Notes: generated by a model from the sequence alone, not told the origin. DNA of 41,539 nucleotides from Bacteroidaceae bacterium (GCA_017416735.1 JAFQBF010000119.1:1-41539); one strand, 5' to 3'; numbered from the stretch's first letter, positions 9,785 to 19,042 are shown. A program made the numbers and translations.

Positions 9785-10831
9785 TTAGATGATAATTCCC
9801 CCTCCCAACACCACATCATCGCGATAGAAGGCAGCAGCCTGACCGGAAGCTATGGCAGTAAGTGGTTCATGAAGCTGGACGTGCAAGGTATTGTCGGGTT
9901 GCAAGGTGACGGTGCATCGGTTGGCTTGCTTGCGATAGCGGATTTTCACGATGACATCATCCTGTCCCAAGAGCAAGGCAGGGTTGATGATGTTCCAGTC
10001 CTTTAGCCGCATCTCCGTTTTCTCCAACGATTGCAGGTCTCCCAGCACCACCTTGTTTTCCGACGGGATGATTTCCTTCACGAAAACGGCACGGTTCAAG
10101 TCGATGCCCAAGCCACGGCGCTGGCCAATGGTATAGAAGGGATAGCCTTCGTGCCATGCGATAAAATGGCCCTTTTCATCGAAGAATTTACCTTTTTGGA
10201 TAGCCTCAGCGGGAACTTCCTTTCTCAAGAAAGAACGGTAATCCATCGGACAAAAACAGACCCCGATGCTGTCCTTCTTGGTAGCGGCTTTCAGGAAACC
10301 CCGTTCCTCGGCTATTCTCCGTACCTCCGTCTTGGTGAGGCCGCCCATCGGCAGAAGCATCCGTTGCATGATGTCCTGCGGCAATCCCCAAAGGAAGAAA
10401 GACTGGTCCTTGTCGGCATCGGCTCCGGTGGTGATGTGCCAATGTCCGTCCATCATCCGTTTCCGGACATAATGCCCCGTAGCCAAATGATAGATGCCCC
10501 GTTCATCCGCCAACTGGCGAAGCAAAGGCCACTTCAAATAATTGTTGCATAGCGTGCAGGGAACCGGGGTATGTCCTGCCATATATTCGCGGATGAAATA
10601 GTCGATGATGGTGGTGCGGAAAGTCTCCCGTTGGTCGGACACCAGATGCGGTATGCCCAACCGTCGGCACAAATCACGGGCATCGTCCAGATACTCCGTG
10701 CTGCCGTCCTTCTCGTAAAAACGGAAGGTCACACCCGTCACTTCATACCCGGCATCTTGCAGAAGCAAGGCAGCCACCGAGCTGTCCGTCCCTCCGCTCA
10801 TTCCCAACAAAACGCTCCGATTTTCTTTCAT
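9785..10831 (-). CDS. mnmA: tRNA-uridine 2-sulfurtransferase MnmA
   Basis: 348 residues. It thiolates U34 of tRNAs for Lys, Glu and Gln using ATP and a persulfide carrier. Visible: the PP-loop SGGTDSS at 12-18, the catalytic Cys95 in CTLCNNYLK and the persulfide Cys192 in GVCFC, plus GQRRGLGI. Length is near the family norm (about 350-370). Bacteroides often carry more than one MnmA paralogue, so this may be one of several. It is divergent from cysS with an 81-bp spacer. The -7 box ends 5 bp before the ATG, so the mRNA may be nearly leaderless. Confidence 0.93.
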   Translation of the reverse strand: MKENRSVLLGMSGGTDSSVAALLLQDAGYEVTGVTFRFYEKDGSTEYLDDARDLCRRLGIPHLVSDQRETFRTTIIDYFIREYMAGHTPVPCTLCNNYLKWPLLRQLADERGIYHLATGHYVRKRMMDGHWHITTGADADKDQSFFLWGLPQDIMQRMLLPMGGLTKTEVRRIAEERGFLKAATKKDSIGVCFCPMDYRSFLRKEVPAEAIQKGKFFDEKGHFIAWHEGYPFYTIGQRRGLGIDLNRAVFVKEIIPSENKVVLGDLQSLEKTEMRLKDWNIINPALLLGQDDVIVKIRYRKQANRCTVTLQPDNTLHVQLHEPLTAIASGQAAAFYRDDVVLGGGIII

Positions 10832-10836
10832 CGGGA

Positions 10837-10887
10837 CAAAGATAATGAAAATAACTTGCAGATAATCGCAATAAATTCATAACTTTG
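10837..10887. promoter_or_regulatory. Divergent promoters of mnmA and cysS
   Basis: Minus-strand TATCTTTG (10844-10837) faces mnmA, and plus-strand TAACTTTG (10880-10887) faces cysS. Both match TAnnTTTG exactly. For cysS a CTTG (10855-10858) sits 21 bp upstream as a three-of-four -33 box; the start would be near 10894, 19 nt before the ATG. For mnmA no -33 match is seen. Confidence 0.55.
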
Positions 10888-10912
10888 CGCTTTCATTCAA
10901 AAAGAAAGCATT

Positions 10913-12391
10913 ATGGAAAATCAACTGACCATTTACAATACATTGACCCGCCGTAAGGAGCTGTTTGTTCCGCTTCATGCTCCGCACGTGGGCATGTATG
11001 TCTGCGGTCCTACCGTTTATGGGGATGCGCATTTGGGACACGCCCGTCCGGCAATCACGTTCGACATCCTGTATCGTTACCTCACTCACTTGGGCTACAA
11101 GGTGCGCTATGTGCGCAACATCACCGATGTGGGCCACTTGGAACACGATGCCGACGAAGGCGAAGACAAGATTGCCAAGAAGGCCCGTCTGGAACAACTG
11201 GAACCGATGGAAGTGGTGCAATATTACCTGAACCGCTACCACAAGGCGATGGAAGCACTGAACGTGTTGCCTCCCAGCATCGAACCTCATGCTTCGGGAC
11301 ACATCATCGAACAGATTCAGCTGGTGGAAGAAATCCTGAAGAACGGCTATGCTTACGAAAGCGAAGGCTCGGTTTACTTTGATGTAGCGAAGTACAACAA
11401 GGACCATCACTACGGCAAGCTGTCGGGCCGTAACCTGGATGATGTATTGAACACTTGGCGCGAGCTGGACGGACAGAGCGAGAAGCGCAATCCGGCCGAC
11501 TTTGCCCTTTGGAAGTGCGCCCAACCGGAACACATCATGCGTTGGCCTTCTCCTTGGAGCAACGGTTTCCCGGGTTGGCACTGCGAGTGTACCGCTATGG
11601 GACGCAAGTACTTAGGTGCTCACTTCGACATTCACGGTGGCGGCATGGACCTTATCTTCCCGCATCACGAATGTGAAATCGCACAAAGCGTGGCATCGCA
11701 GGGCAACGACATGGTTCACTACTGGATGCACAACAACATGATAACCATCAACGGACAGAAGATGGGCAAGAGTTACAACAACTTCATCAACCTGAGCGAG
11801 TTCTTTGCCGGCTCACACCCGTTGTTGACCCAAGCTTATAGCCCGATGACTATCCGCTTTTTCATCCTCCAGGCACACTACCGCAGCACGGTGGACTTCG
11901 GTAACGAAGCTTTGCAGGCTGCCGAAAAGGGATTGCAACGCCTCCAGGATGCCATGAAGGGACTCGACCGCATCACTCCGGGCAAGCAGACCACCATCGA
12001 AGGCGTGAAGGAACTCCGCCAAAAGTGCTACGATGCGATGAACGACGATTTGAACACACCGATTGTCATCGCTCACCTGTTCGACGGTGCCCGCATCATC
12101 AACACCGTCCTCGACAAGAAGGCTACCCTCAGTGCCGAAGACCTGGAAGAACTGAAGAACCTCTTCCACCTGTTCATGTACGATGTGCTCGGTATGAAGG
12201 AAGAAACCGCCAACAACGAAGCCCGCGAAGAAGCTTACGGCAAGGTGGTGGACATGCTTCTGGAACAACGCATGAAGGCCAAGGCCAACAAGGACTGGGC
12301 TACCAGCGACAAGATTCGTGATGAGCTTGCCGCCCTCGGTTTCGAAGTAAAGGATACCAAGGACGGATTTACTTGGAAGCTGAACAAGTAA
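10913..12391 (+). CDS. cysS: Cysteine--tRNA ligase
   Basis: 492 residues, class I synthetase, which charges tRNA-Cys in the cytoplasm. Motifs: the zinc Cys in YVCGPTVYG, the HIGH-type motif HLGH at 40-43, further zinc ligands in HCECTAMG and HHECEIAQ, and KMGKS (283-287) as the KMSKS loop. The C-terminal helical DALR-type domain is present. The length is typical. A rho-independent terminator lies 22 bp downstream. Confidence 0.98.
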   Translation: MENQLTIYNTLTRRKELFVPLHAPHVGMYVCGPTVYGDAHLGHARPAITFDILYRYLTHLGYKVRYVRNITDVGHLEHDADEGEDKIAKKARLEQLEPMEVVQYYLNRYHKAMEALNVLPPSIEPHASGHIIEQIQLVEEILKNGYAYESEGSVYFDVAKYNKDHHYGKLSGRNLDDVLNTWRELDGQSEKRNPADFALWKCAQPEHIMRWPSPWSNGFPGWHCECTAMGRKYLGAHFDIHGGGMDLIFPHHECEIAQSVASQGNDMVHYWMHNNMITINGQKMGKSYNNFINLSEFFAGSHPLLTQAYSPMTIRFFILQAHYRSTVDFGNEALQAAEKGLQRLQDAMKGLDRITPGKQTTIEGVKELRQKCYDAMNDDLNTPIVIAHLFDGARIINTVLDKKATLSAEDLEELKNLFHLFMYDVLGMKEETANNEAREEAYGKVVDMLLEQRMKAKANKDWATSDKIRDELAALGFEVKDTKDGFTWKLNK

Positions 12392-12413
12392 TGTTCTAAA
12401 AATAGAATAAAAG

Positions 12414-12455
12414 AACTCGATGGAATGGCGATTTTACGTATTTCATCGAGTTTTT
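12414..12455 (+). terminator. Intrinsic terminator of cysS
   Basis: 13-bp arms (12414-12426 and 12440-12452) with one mismatch (AACTCGATG / CATCGAGTT core), 13-nt loop, then a T run to 12455. Confidence 0.75.
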
Positions 12456-12576
12456 CATATCTCCCCACATGTCATCCAAAGCGAAGCGAAGGATTCCAGT
12501 AACACAAACCTTTCCACCCATATACACATACTTAAAAAGAACTATATCCAAACTCTGTCGGAAACCGACGAAAAAG

Positions 12577-12658
12577 TTAATCCGTGCCACGGATTAAGCG
12601 ATTTATGTCTTAGTTTGGTTGATTTCAGTCACGGTTTAGTCAATCCGTGTCTGAAATC
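12577..12658. repeat. Palindromic repeat of the TTAATCCGTG family
   Basis: TTAATCCGTG (12577-12586) and CACGGATTAA (12588-12597) form a perfect palindrome around one base. A second inverted pair, GATTTCAGTCACGG (12621-12634) with 12645-12658, has one mismatch. Two close relatives of the first palindrome occur 25 kb away at 37767-37787 and 37831-37849, so this is a dispersed repeat. No gene is seen here. Confidence 0.6.
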
Positions 12659-12813
12659 AAAGAATAGATGCTGAAGTATAAGTTTATGTACTGTCCTTCA
12701 TGTTTTTATAAGTAGAAAGAGATTGAAAGAAAACTCCTTGGTATTTTACTCGAAACGTTCTTTCGTTTTATTCAAGACTCTGGAACCCTTCCAAAGAATC
12801 AAGATGCAAAAAC

Positions 12814-13014
12814 AGCCTTCACAAGTTTCACCGATAAATAACTATCTGTGTTACAATATCTCTATGTGAAACTTCAGGCTTCACGGAGGGTTCACCAAGT
12901 TTCACACACTCATTTTGCATTGGTGAAACTTGGTGAATCTTGGTGAATGCCCCAAGTTTCATACGGAAACTCTATTAATCAGCAAGTTAGGGAGGCGTGA
13001 AACTTGTGAAGGCT
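12814..13014. repeat. Large nested palindrome built from GTGAAACTT/AAGTTTCAC words
   Basis: Outer arms 12814-12831 (AGCCTTCACAAGTTTCAC) and 12997-13014 are perfect 18-bp inverted copies. Inner arms 12891-12905 (TTCACCAAGTTTCAC) and 12923-12937 are perfect 15-bp inverted copies. A further GTGAA/TTCAC pair spans 12866-12884. The roughly 200-bp size and nesting resemble the element at 6367-6560, with different words. The stretch 12455-13130 contains no convincing gene. Confidence 0.6.
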
Positions 13015-13130
13015 TTTTCCGCACCTTTTTATTTAAAAATTTCATAGATAACACTTGCTATATTCGGAAAATATTTACCTTTGAAGAAATAATATTCTTA
13101 TTGGAGCGTTGCATTGTTAAAAAGAAAACG

Positions 13131-13411
13131 TATCTTTGTAAGTGTCTAGCTGGAGAAATGGCTAGGCACATATAAGAAAGCGTTTTTTGCTTTATCCTGA
13201 AATAGAAATCGCCAATTTCAAGGAAAGGGATAGAGACAATAGCAACGCTCATTCTGTATATATGTATATAATGTTAAAGGGACAGCCTATGTTGTACCCT
13301 AATGCGTTGTATATATTCCAGTGTGAGAATATTGTTTCTTCGTTCATTTTTCCGAGGCGTTTGGCGATGCCCTATTTCGATGAGCAGGACAAGTCTCACA
13401 CTTTCTTTTTA
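13131..13411 (+). ncRNA. Candidate small RNA with its own promoter and terminator
   Basis: TATCTTTG (13131-13138) is a perfect -7 box, with GTTG (13108-13111) as a partial -33 box 19 bp upstream. The presumed transcript (from about 13142) begins with a hairpin (GTGTCTAGC 13142-13150 with GCTAGGCAC 13161-13169, one G-U pair). An AAAGC/GCTTT hairpin and a CAACGC/GCGTTG stem follow. It ends with AGTGTGAGA (13320-13328) paired to TCTCACACT (13394-13402), closing an inner GTTCAT/ATGAGC stem, and then TTCTTTTT. Frames across it are unconvincing. A housekeeping RNA such as 6S is conceivable but not shown. It could instead be a long leader of the WG-repeat gene 64 bp downstream. Confidence 0.5.
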
Positions 13412-13474
13412 TAGTTACTTTTGTTTAACTGCTGACTTTGGAGACTTATAGGCGATTATAAGATTAGAGCAGTT

Positions 13475-15223
13475 ATGAAAAAAGTACATCTTTTGCTATT
13501 CACAGTTATTTTAGTCTTTGCTAGTTGTAGCAGCAATTCAGAAAACATGATTACACACCTTCCTTATCAAGTCGAAAAAGATGGAAGATGGGGATTAATA
13601 GATTGGGGAGGAAATCCTTTGGTTGAAGAAGAATTCAAACACCGACCTTCGGTAGTTATTGACGGAATGTTTTGTGTGAAGAATTCGGATGACATGTATG
13701 AAATCTATACAGCAGAAAAGAAACCTAAACAAATTGGGGAAGAATATCTGTATGTTGGTCATTTCGCTAATGGCCTTGCTCCTGTAGTAAAAAAAGATAG
13801 CCGTATTACCTATATTAATAAAGAAGGGGAAACTATCATTGAGCTCATTAAATATGTAGCAACCCCCATAGTGAAAGCATGGCCATTCAACAATGGAATT
13901 GCTTTTGTAGAAAATGCATCAGGAAAAGTGGGAGCAATTAATGCTAAGGGAGAATATGTAATTCCTCTTATCTATTCTTCAATATCTCATGCGGGTGACG
14001 GTATTCTTTGTGCACGAAATGAAAAAAATAAAGTAGGTTACATCGACTATAAAGGTCAAACATTGATAGAACCGAAATATTCTAATGGATATAGTTTTGG
14101 CAAGAAAGGTTATGCCGTAGTAGAAATGGACGGAAAACATATTTTGATTGATAAAACAGGCAAGGAACTTTTCAAGCTAAAAGATGACATGAAAATCATT
14201 GGAGATTGTTCTGATGAGAATTTAATTCCTTATTGCCTTGACGATGACTCGTATGGCTACTTAAATTTGAAAGGTGAAAAAGCTATTAAACTTTCATCCA
14301 ATATTAAAAAACCGACTTCATTCCTTAACGGATATGCAATATTTAAAAATAGCGATGGAGATTATGGTACCATAGATACCCAAGGAGAAGTAGTAATAAG
14401 AGCAAAATATGATAACCTTAAATTGATTGATGGTTTTGATTTCCTGCTTTTTGAAGATGATAATGAATGGGGACTTTTGTCTTATTCAGGTGATGTAATC
14501 AAGCGTGCATCTTACAAATACATTTTACCTTTTCAGAAAGGCAATAAATATACTTATGCCAAGGATGGAGATGAATGGATTTTAATTGACCAGAAAGGAG
14601 AGGATACCAAAATAGTGGATGTTGAAACAATCGCCTCAGACGATTATGGTTATAGCTATGTTGTAGAAAGTGATTATTTAGATATTGATGCAGAAGTTAA
14701 AAATATTATGTCTGCACTTAACGAAGATGGTACAATTGATAAAATGACTTTTGATATGACTCCTGGGGAATTTGCCAATGTATACAATAAAGACTATAAA
14801 GTTGACGATTTAAAAGGTAGTAATTCAGTTAGTACATATATTAGTTCCCTTAAATATTCAGAAAGAACAATTGGCATTAAATATAATGACGACGTTATAA
14901 CAGCTAACTATAAACAAGAGTGGGTTTCAAGTCGCTGGGGAGGCTATTATGACAATGTTATAGACGGATACTCATACAACAATATAATCAAACAAAAAGA
15001 AATGAGATATTTCAATAAATTAAAAGGGAAATTATCAGATCGTAAAAAAGAAATCCTTGAAGCTACGTGGAAATATCTTGAAAACAACAGCTATACTAAA
15101 ATTGAAAGATGGAAGTCTGAAGACGCTGATTTTGAAACCACTAATTATAGTAAGAATAATCATACATTACAAGTTACGATAAGCAAAGACGGAGTATTAC
15201 GAATATGGACATGGAGAAAATGA
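13475..15223 (+). CDS. WG-repeat lipoprotein
   Basis: 582 residues. Lipoprotein signal peptide (VILVFASC, probable lipid-bearing Cys18). Residues about 35-400 hold about eight WG/KWG-type repeats (for example GRWGLIDWGGNPL, NKVGYIDYKGQTLIEPKY, DYGTIDTQGEVVIRAKYD, EWGLLSYSGDVI), which form beta-strands in short blades. The last 180 residues are a distinct polar domain not recognised. WG repeats are usually binding scaffolds; no enzyme activity is implied. A TACTTTTG box at 13416-13423 could give the gene its own promoter. The base composition is clearly AT-richer than cysS or pfkA, as for the next two genes. The stop overlaps the next start as ATGA. Confidence 0.85.
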   Translation: MKKVHLLLFTVILVFASCSSNSENMITHLPYQVEKDGRWGLIDWGGNPLVEEEFKHRPSVVIDGMFCVKNSDDMYEIYTAEKKPKQIGEEYLYVGHFANGLAPVVKKDSRITYINKEGETIIELIKYVATPIVKAWPFNNGIAFVENASGKVGAINAKGEYVIPLIYSSISHAGDGILCARNEKNKVGYIDYKGQTLIEPKYSNGYSFGKKGYAVVEMDGKHILIDKTGKELFKLKDDMKIIGDCSDENLIPYCLDDDSYGYLNLKGEKAIKLSSNIKKPTSFLNGYAIFKNSDGDYGTIDTQGEVVIRAKYDNLKLIDGFDFLLFEDDNEWGLLSYSGDVIKRASYKYILPFQKGNKYTYAKDGDEWILIDQKGEDTKIVDVETIASDDYGYSYVVESDYLDIDAEVKNIMSALNEDGTIDKMTFDMTPGEFANVYNKDYKVDDLKGSNSVSTYISSLKYSERTIGIKYNDDVITANYKQEWVSSRWGGYYDNVIDGYSYNNIIKQKEMRYFNKLKGKLSDRKKEILEATWKYLENNSYTKIERWKSEDADFETTNYSKNNHTLQVTISKDGVLRIWTWRK

Positions 15224-15960
15224 AAGCTAAAGAAGATATAGCATACGACCAATTCAAAGAAATGGAGAAACGGTATCATACTTGGATGAACTACTATTCT
15301 CTATTTAATGGTGCGTTATTAGTAGCCTATTGCACTATATTGGTTAGTACAGGGCAAGTCATTGAAATGGGTGGAGGAATCTCTACAGAAAATGGAATCA
15401 CTGGAAATGCCAGATTATTTCAATTGGAATGTACTTATTGGAATATTCTTTCCCTCATTGCTGTTCTTGGTTGTGTTGCATCCTATTGCTGGTATTTATC
15501 AGCAATAGGACATTATCATTGGATTGGTCGTTGGAGAAAAGTTTTAATGAAGCAAGAAAATTATCCTAAATTGGATTTTAGAGATGTAGAAATATGCAAT
15601 TTTACAAATAGGGCTATGCATTATCATTCCACTTTTAAGATAACAAAATTCTTTATTTTTATAGTTTTATTGTCATGGATTTTTGTTTGCTATAGCTCCA
15701 TTACAATAGACAATTTTCAAGTTGATTGTTGCAAAATAATAAAAGTCTCGTGTATCGGAATAGGATTATGTTTGTCGGAACTATTAATGCATCTTTTCGT
15801 TGGTTCAGATTTCTCAATATTCAATCAAAAGACTAAAGGTGACAAAGACCATTTCTTACTATTTCTTTTAAATATATGGTGCAAAATCAAAGAGACTTTA
15901 TTAATATTCTGCTTTATTATTTTGTTAGTCGTAGCTCTTAACATATGTCAGTATGGATAA
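15220..15960 (+). CDS. Uncharacterised multi-pass membrane protein coupled to the WG-repeat gene
   Basis: 246 residues from the ATG at 15220; in-frame ATGs at 15205 and 15211 are alternatives. The chosen start makes an ATGA overlap with the upstream stop (15221-15223), typical of translational coupling. About four or five hydrophobic segments are visible: YYSLFNGALLVAYCTILV, WNILSLIAVLGCVASYCWYL, FFIFIVLLSWIFVCYS, a moderately hydrophobic stretch near IGLCLSELLM, and LLIFCFIILLVVALNIC at the C-terminus. The N-terminus is a charged cytoplasmic helix. It loosely resembles RipA-type membrane proteins, but I cannot confirm this. Function unknown. Confidence 0.75.
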   Translation: MKAKEDIAYDQFKEMEKRYHTWMNYYSLFNGALLVAYCTILVSTGQVIEMGGGISTENGITGNARLFQLECTYWNILSLIAVLGCVASYCWYLSAIGHYHWIGRWRKVLMKQENYPKLDFRDVEICNFTNRAMHYHSTFKITKFFIFIVLLSWIFVCYSSITIDNFQVDCCKIIKVSCIGIGLCLSELLMHLFVGSDFSIFNQKTKGDKDHFLLFLLNIWCKIKETLLIFCFIILLVVALNICQYG

Positions 15961-15980
15961 TAGAGTAAATACTTATCTGA

Positions 15981-15988
15981 TATTTTTG
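15981..15988 (+). promoter_or_regulatory. -7 box before the MORN-repeat gene
   Basis: TATTTTTG, a perfect TAnnTTTG, 34 bp before the ATG at 16023. No TTTG is found at the -33 position. Confidence 0.4.
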
Positions 15989-16022
15989 AATAATAATTAA
16001 AAACAATAAATACTCTACAATC

Positions 16023-17366
16023 ATGAAACAATTTTTTTACTTATTACCATTGATTTGTGCTTTATTAGTCGTTGGACCAATCGAAGCCAAGAAGAAGAAA
16101 TATCCTAATGGAGATTATTATGAGGGTGAATGGAAAAAAGGCGCACCACATGGAATTGGTACTATGAAATATGCCAATGGAGATGTATATACCGGGAATT
16201 GGGAATTAGGTGAGAAAAATGGACATGGCATTTTGAAATATAAAAATGGAGACACATATGATGGGAATTGGGTAAGAGGAATAAAAAGTGGACGAGGAAT
16301 CATGAAATATGCTAACAAGAATGTATATGAAGGGAATTGGGTATCAGGAATGATAAACGGTCATGGAATTATGAAATATGCCAATGGAAGTGTATATGTT
16401 GGTATGTGGCAAAATGGGAAAAAACATGGGCAAGGCAGTATGTCTACCAACGGATTTAATCAGAACTTAGAAACAGGTGAATGGAGTAACGATAAACTAT
16501 ATAACGGTAAAGCAATCAAAGAAACCCAATTAGGGCAAGCAATAACAGAATACAAAGTAGGTTTAGGAAAAACTTTCTTAAAAAATAAAAATGATGGTTG
16601 GGAATTTAAAGGACAAATATCGGACAATTATCAACCTCTTTTGGGAACAATAACAAAAGGAGATCACAAGATATTTATAAACAATTATTCGGGAAAGTAC
16701 ACTGCAACCTTATATTTTAAGAATGGAAGTAAAGAATTCGAAGAGATACCATCGCCCAATGAAGCAAGTGATTTTAAAAAATGGGTAGCTTCCACTTTCT
16801 TAAAAATAGCAAACACAGATGTGAAGAACGATCAGATTTTGGCACAAGAAAGAGCTAAAGCAGCACAACAAATAAAAGAATTTGAATTACAGAAGAAGAA
16901 AGAAGAAGCTGAAATGAAAGTGCGAGAAGCTGAAATAAATAGAAGCAGAATGATCAATCAAATCCCACATTATATTTGGGAAGCAACAGATATTCGTTCG
17001 GCCTATGAAAATAATCCAGCAAGATTCAGAAGCCTTACTCAAAATAAATATGTAATTATCGGAGGAACGATTGCGGATATAGATGAATCAAAAAATTTTG
17101 AGTATAGCCAATTATGGCAAGATTGGGTTGAATATAAATACTATACAATCCGGTTGTCAGGTGGAGTTTACTTTGAATCAAGAGATGCAGAATTCGTTTC
17201 CAACTTAAATAGGGGACAAGAATTATTATTTGTTTGCTCGTATACCGATGAACAATATTTCAATCGACCACTTTTTGATTTGAGAATGTATGCTGGTAGT
17301 ACTCAAGGTATCATCAAGTTAATGTTAGACAATGGCATATCACTCTCCAAGTTAGTTAAAAGATGA
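16023..17366 (+). CDS. Exported MORN-repeat protein with coiled coil and OB-like C-terminal domain
   Basis: 447 residues. Signal peptide about 1-22. Five MORN repeats of about 23 residues (about 32-146; pattern YANGDVYTGNW...GHGI), which fold as an open beta-sheet and often bind membranes or lipids. A charged coiled coil, rich in Lys, Glu and Ala, lies near residues 275-310. The C-terminal part (about 315-447) has YENNPARFRSLTQNKYVIIGG followed by beta strands, resembling the tRNA_anti-like (OB) domain of exported bacterial proteins; that is inference. It follows the membrane-protein gene by 62 bp, with a possible own promoter. AT-rich like its two neighbours. Confidence 0.85.
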   Translation: MKQFFYLLPLICALLVVGPIEAKKKKYPNGDYYEGEWKKGAPHGIGTMKYANGDVYTGNWELGEKNGHGILKYKNGDTYDGNWVRGIKSGRGIMKYANKNVYEGNWVSGMINGHGIMKYANGSVYVGMWQNGKKHGQGSMSTNGFNQNLETGEWSNDKLYNGKAIKETQLGQAITEYKVGLGKTFLKNKNDGWEFKGQISDNYQPLLGTITKGDHKIFINNYSGKYTATLYFKNGSKEFEEIPSPNEASDFKKWVASTFLKIANTDVKNDQILAQERAKAAQQIKEFELQKKKEEAEMKVREAEINRSRMINQIPHYIWEATDIRSAYENNPARFRSLTQNKYVIIGGTIADIDESKNFEYSQLWQDWVEYKYYTIRLSGGVYFESRDAEFVSNLNRGQELLFVCSYTDEQYFNRPLFDLRMYAGSTQGIIKLMLDNGISLSKLVKR

Positions 17367-17377
17367 TTGATCTCACA

Positions 17378-17437
17378 AGGAACTTCAGACGGGAACAGCA
17401 GTGCAACGCACTGAATACCAACCCGTCTGAAGTTCCT
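17378..17437. repeat. REP-like cruciform between convergent genes
   Basis: Perfect 16-bp arms AGGAACTTCAGACGGG (17378-17393) and 17422-17437 enclose a second perfect hairpin, CAGTGC-AAC-GCACTG (17399-17413). It sits between the convergent MORN and ATPase genes, 11 bp after one stop and 18 bp before the other. There is no good T run on either strand. It is more like a REP-type repeat than a plain terminator, but could still block read-through. Confidence 0.6.
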
Positions 17438-17455
17438 GATAAAGTAATACAAAAG

Positions 17456-19018
17456 TTATTCCTCTACAATCTTCCAATCGCCAATGGAACGGGTAGCACT
17501 ATCGAAGTTCACACCAATCTTGAAAACCTTGCGACCGTCCGCCTTGAAAGGAAGGGCATACTGCTTGCTGTCTATTTGCGCCAAGGCCTCATCGGGAGTA
17601 CCATCGTACTTGAACTCGAACACATAGACCGCATCCGCCAAGCGAACCACTATATCGGCTCGCCCAACAGCACTCTTTACCTCAGCATCCACATACTGAC
17701 CCATCAAGCGGAACAGCAGATAGAAAATGGTCTGATAATGTTTCTCCGTCTTGTTCTCCAGATCGTAAGGGATGGAAGCGAAGAACGAACGGGTGCGTTC
17801 CAAACAACTTTCGATGTCGCCTTTTCGCAAATCGCGAATGAAGGATACCACATAAAAGGTACTGTTCTCGCCAGGCTTATGCACATATCCGGGAAGAAGG
17901 GCCTCAATGAATCCCTTCCGTACTTCCTTATTCGGATAGCCCAACGTATAGATATTAAAATCGCGGTCATATCCTTTGATGGTCAAGTAACCGCTTTGAT
18001 AAAGCACCGGTACTGGACTAATGATGTGTTCAGTCGGAGCATCGAATTGTTCGTCGGTAGCTTCCATACTTTCCAATTCACGAATATTGAAGCCGGATTC
18101 TCGCAACAATTCAAGCAAGAATGTGGGCGTGCCGGAAGAAAACCAATAATTCTTATACTTCTTAGCATTAAACGCATTGAACAGACTGAACGGATTGTAA
18201 ATGTCCTCGCTATTTTCACTGAAATGATACCCATCGTATTGCTCCTTCAAGTGCGCGCAAGCTTCTTCGTATGTTTCCTCATTGGCCTCAGCCATCCGTT
18301 CAATATCCTGTTTCAGTTGCGTCAGCAGTTCGTGTTCAGTAATACCGCAAAGAGCACTGAATTCATCGCGCATACTAATGTTCTGAAGATTGTTCAGTTC
18401 GCTAAAGATACTCAATTGGCTGAATTTGCTGATGCCGGTAATGAGAAGGAAACGAAGGTATTTGCCTGCTCCCTTCAACGGACTGAAAAAGTCACGGACG
18501 ATATTGCGGAGCTGTTTTTGTAATTGGGTATCGCTGTTAGTATCAAGCAAAGGCGAATCATATTCGTCTATCAATACCACTACCTGCCTACCTGTCTTCT
18601 CGTATGCACGACGGATGACTCCTTCGAAACGACTGCTGAATGTATCCTCTCCTTTTGCTTTTCCGTAGATTTCTTCCCAACGGGCTATCTCCAGATTAAT
18701 GCGAGTATCCAGCGAATGTACATCCGTGTACTTACTTTTGCTGAAGTCCATGTGCAGCACCGGATATTCCGTCCATTCCGTTTCGAGACGTTCCATCGCC
18801 AGCCCTTCGAACAGATGTTTCTTTCCCTGAAAGTAGGCTTCGAGCGTAGAGACCAACAAGCTCTTGCCGAACCGACGGGGACGACTCAGGAAATAAATCT
18901 TATCGGAATGTGTCAACCGATAAATTAAATCCGTCTTATCAACATATACACAACCATTGTTGCGTAAATCCTCAAAATTCTGAATCCCGATGGGATAACG
19001 TCTGTAATTCGCTTCCAT
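17456..19018 (-). CDS. AAA-ATPase-like protein with C-terminal PD-(D/E)xK nuclease-like domain
   Basis: 520 residues. The N-terminal AAA-ATPase-like domain (about 5-240) has the family's modified Walker A, RPRRFGKS (46-53), and the Walker B VVVLIDEYDSP (Asp151/Glu152). The C-terminal domain carries GRADIVV (Asp455) and EFK (Glu468/Lys470), the PD-(D/E)xK nuclease core. This architecture is present in many copies in Bacteroidota genomes; its role is not established, and defence or DNA-repair roles have been suggested only by domain content. It is single, with a near-perfect promoter. Confidence 0.92.
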   Translation of the reverse strand: MEANYRRYPIGIQNFEDLRNNGCVYVDKTDLIYRLTHSDKIYFLSRPRRFGKSLLVSTLEAYFQGKKHLFEGLAMERLETEWTEYPVLHMDFSKSKYTDVHSLDTRINLEIARWEEIYGKAKGEDTFSSRFEGVIRRAYEKTGRQVVVLIDEYDSPLLDTNSDTQLQKQLRNIVRDFFSPLKGAGKYLRFLLITGISKFSQLSIFSELNNLQNISMRDEFSALCGITEHELLTQLKQDIERMAEANEETYEEACAHLKEQYDGYHFSENSEDIYNPFSLFNAFNAKKYKNYWFSSGTPTFLLELLRESGFNIRELESMEATDEQFDAPTEHIISPVPVLYQSGYLTIKGYDRDFNIYTLGYPNKEVRKGFIEALLPGYVHKPGENSTFYVVSFIRDLRKGDIESCLERTRSFFASIPYDLENKTEKHYQTIFYLLFRLMGQYVDAEVKSAVGRADIVVRLADAVYVFEFKYDGTPDEALAQIDSKQYALPFKADGRKVFKIGVNFDSATRSIGDWKIVEE

Positions 19019-19042
19019 AATCCGTTCTCATTGCTCCTTTTG

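Noticed and set aside
12577-13014. CRISPR-like array
   Set aside because: Repeats are inverted and nested, not direct and evenly spaced, and no cas genes are present.
13187-13414. 75-codon frame across the candidate small RNA
   Set aside because: No start-site support, no recognisable domain, and it runs through several stems and into the terminator hairpin. The RNA reading explains the region better.
17363-18523. 386-codon frame opposite the AAA-ATPase gene
   Set aside because: Shadow of the minus-strand gene, which has Walker and nuclease-core motifs and a consensus promoter.
17456-19018. Transposase or phage gene
   Set aside because: Walker motifs plus a PD-(D/E)xK core match the AAA-ATPase-like/nuclease family. 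No terminal inverted repeats or target duplications were seen around it.
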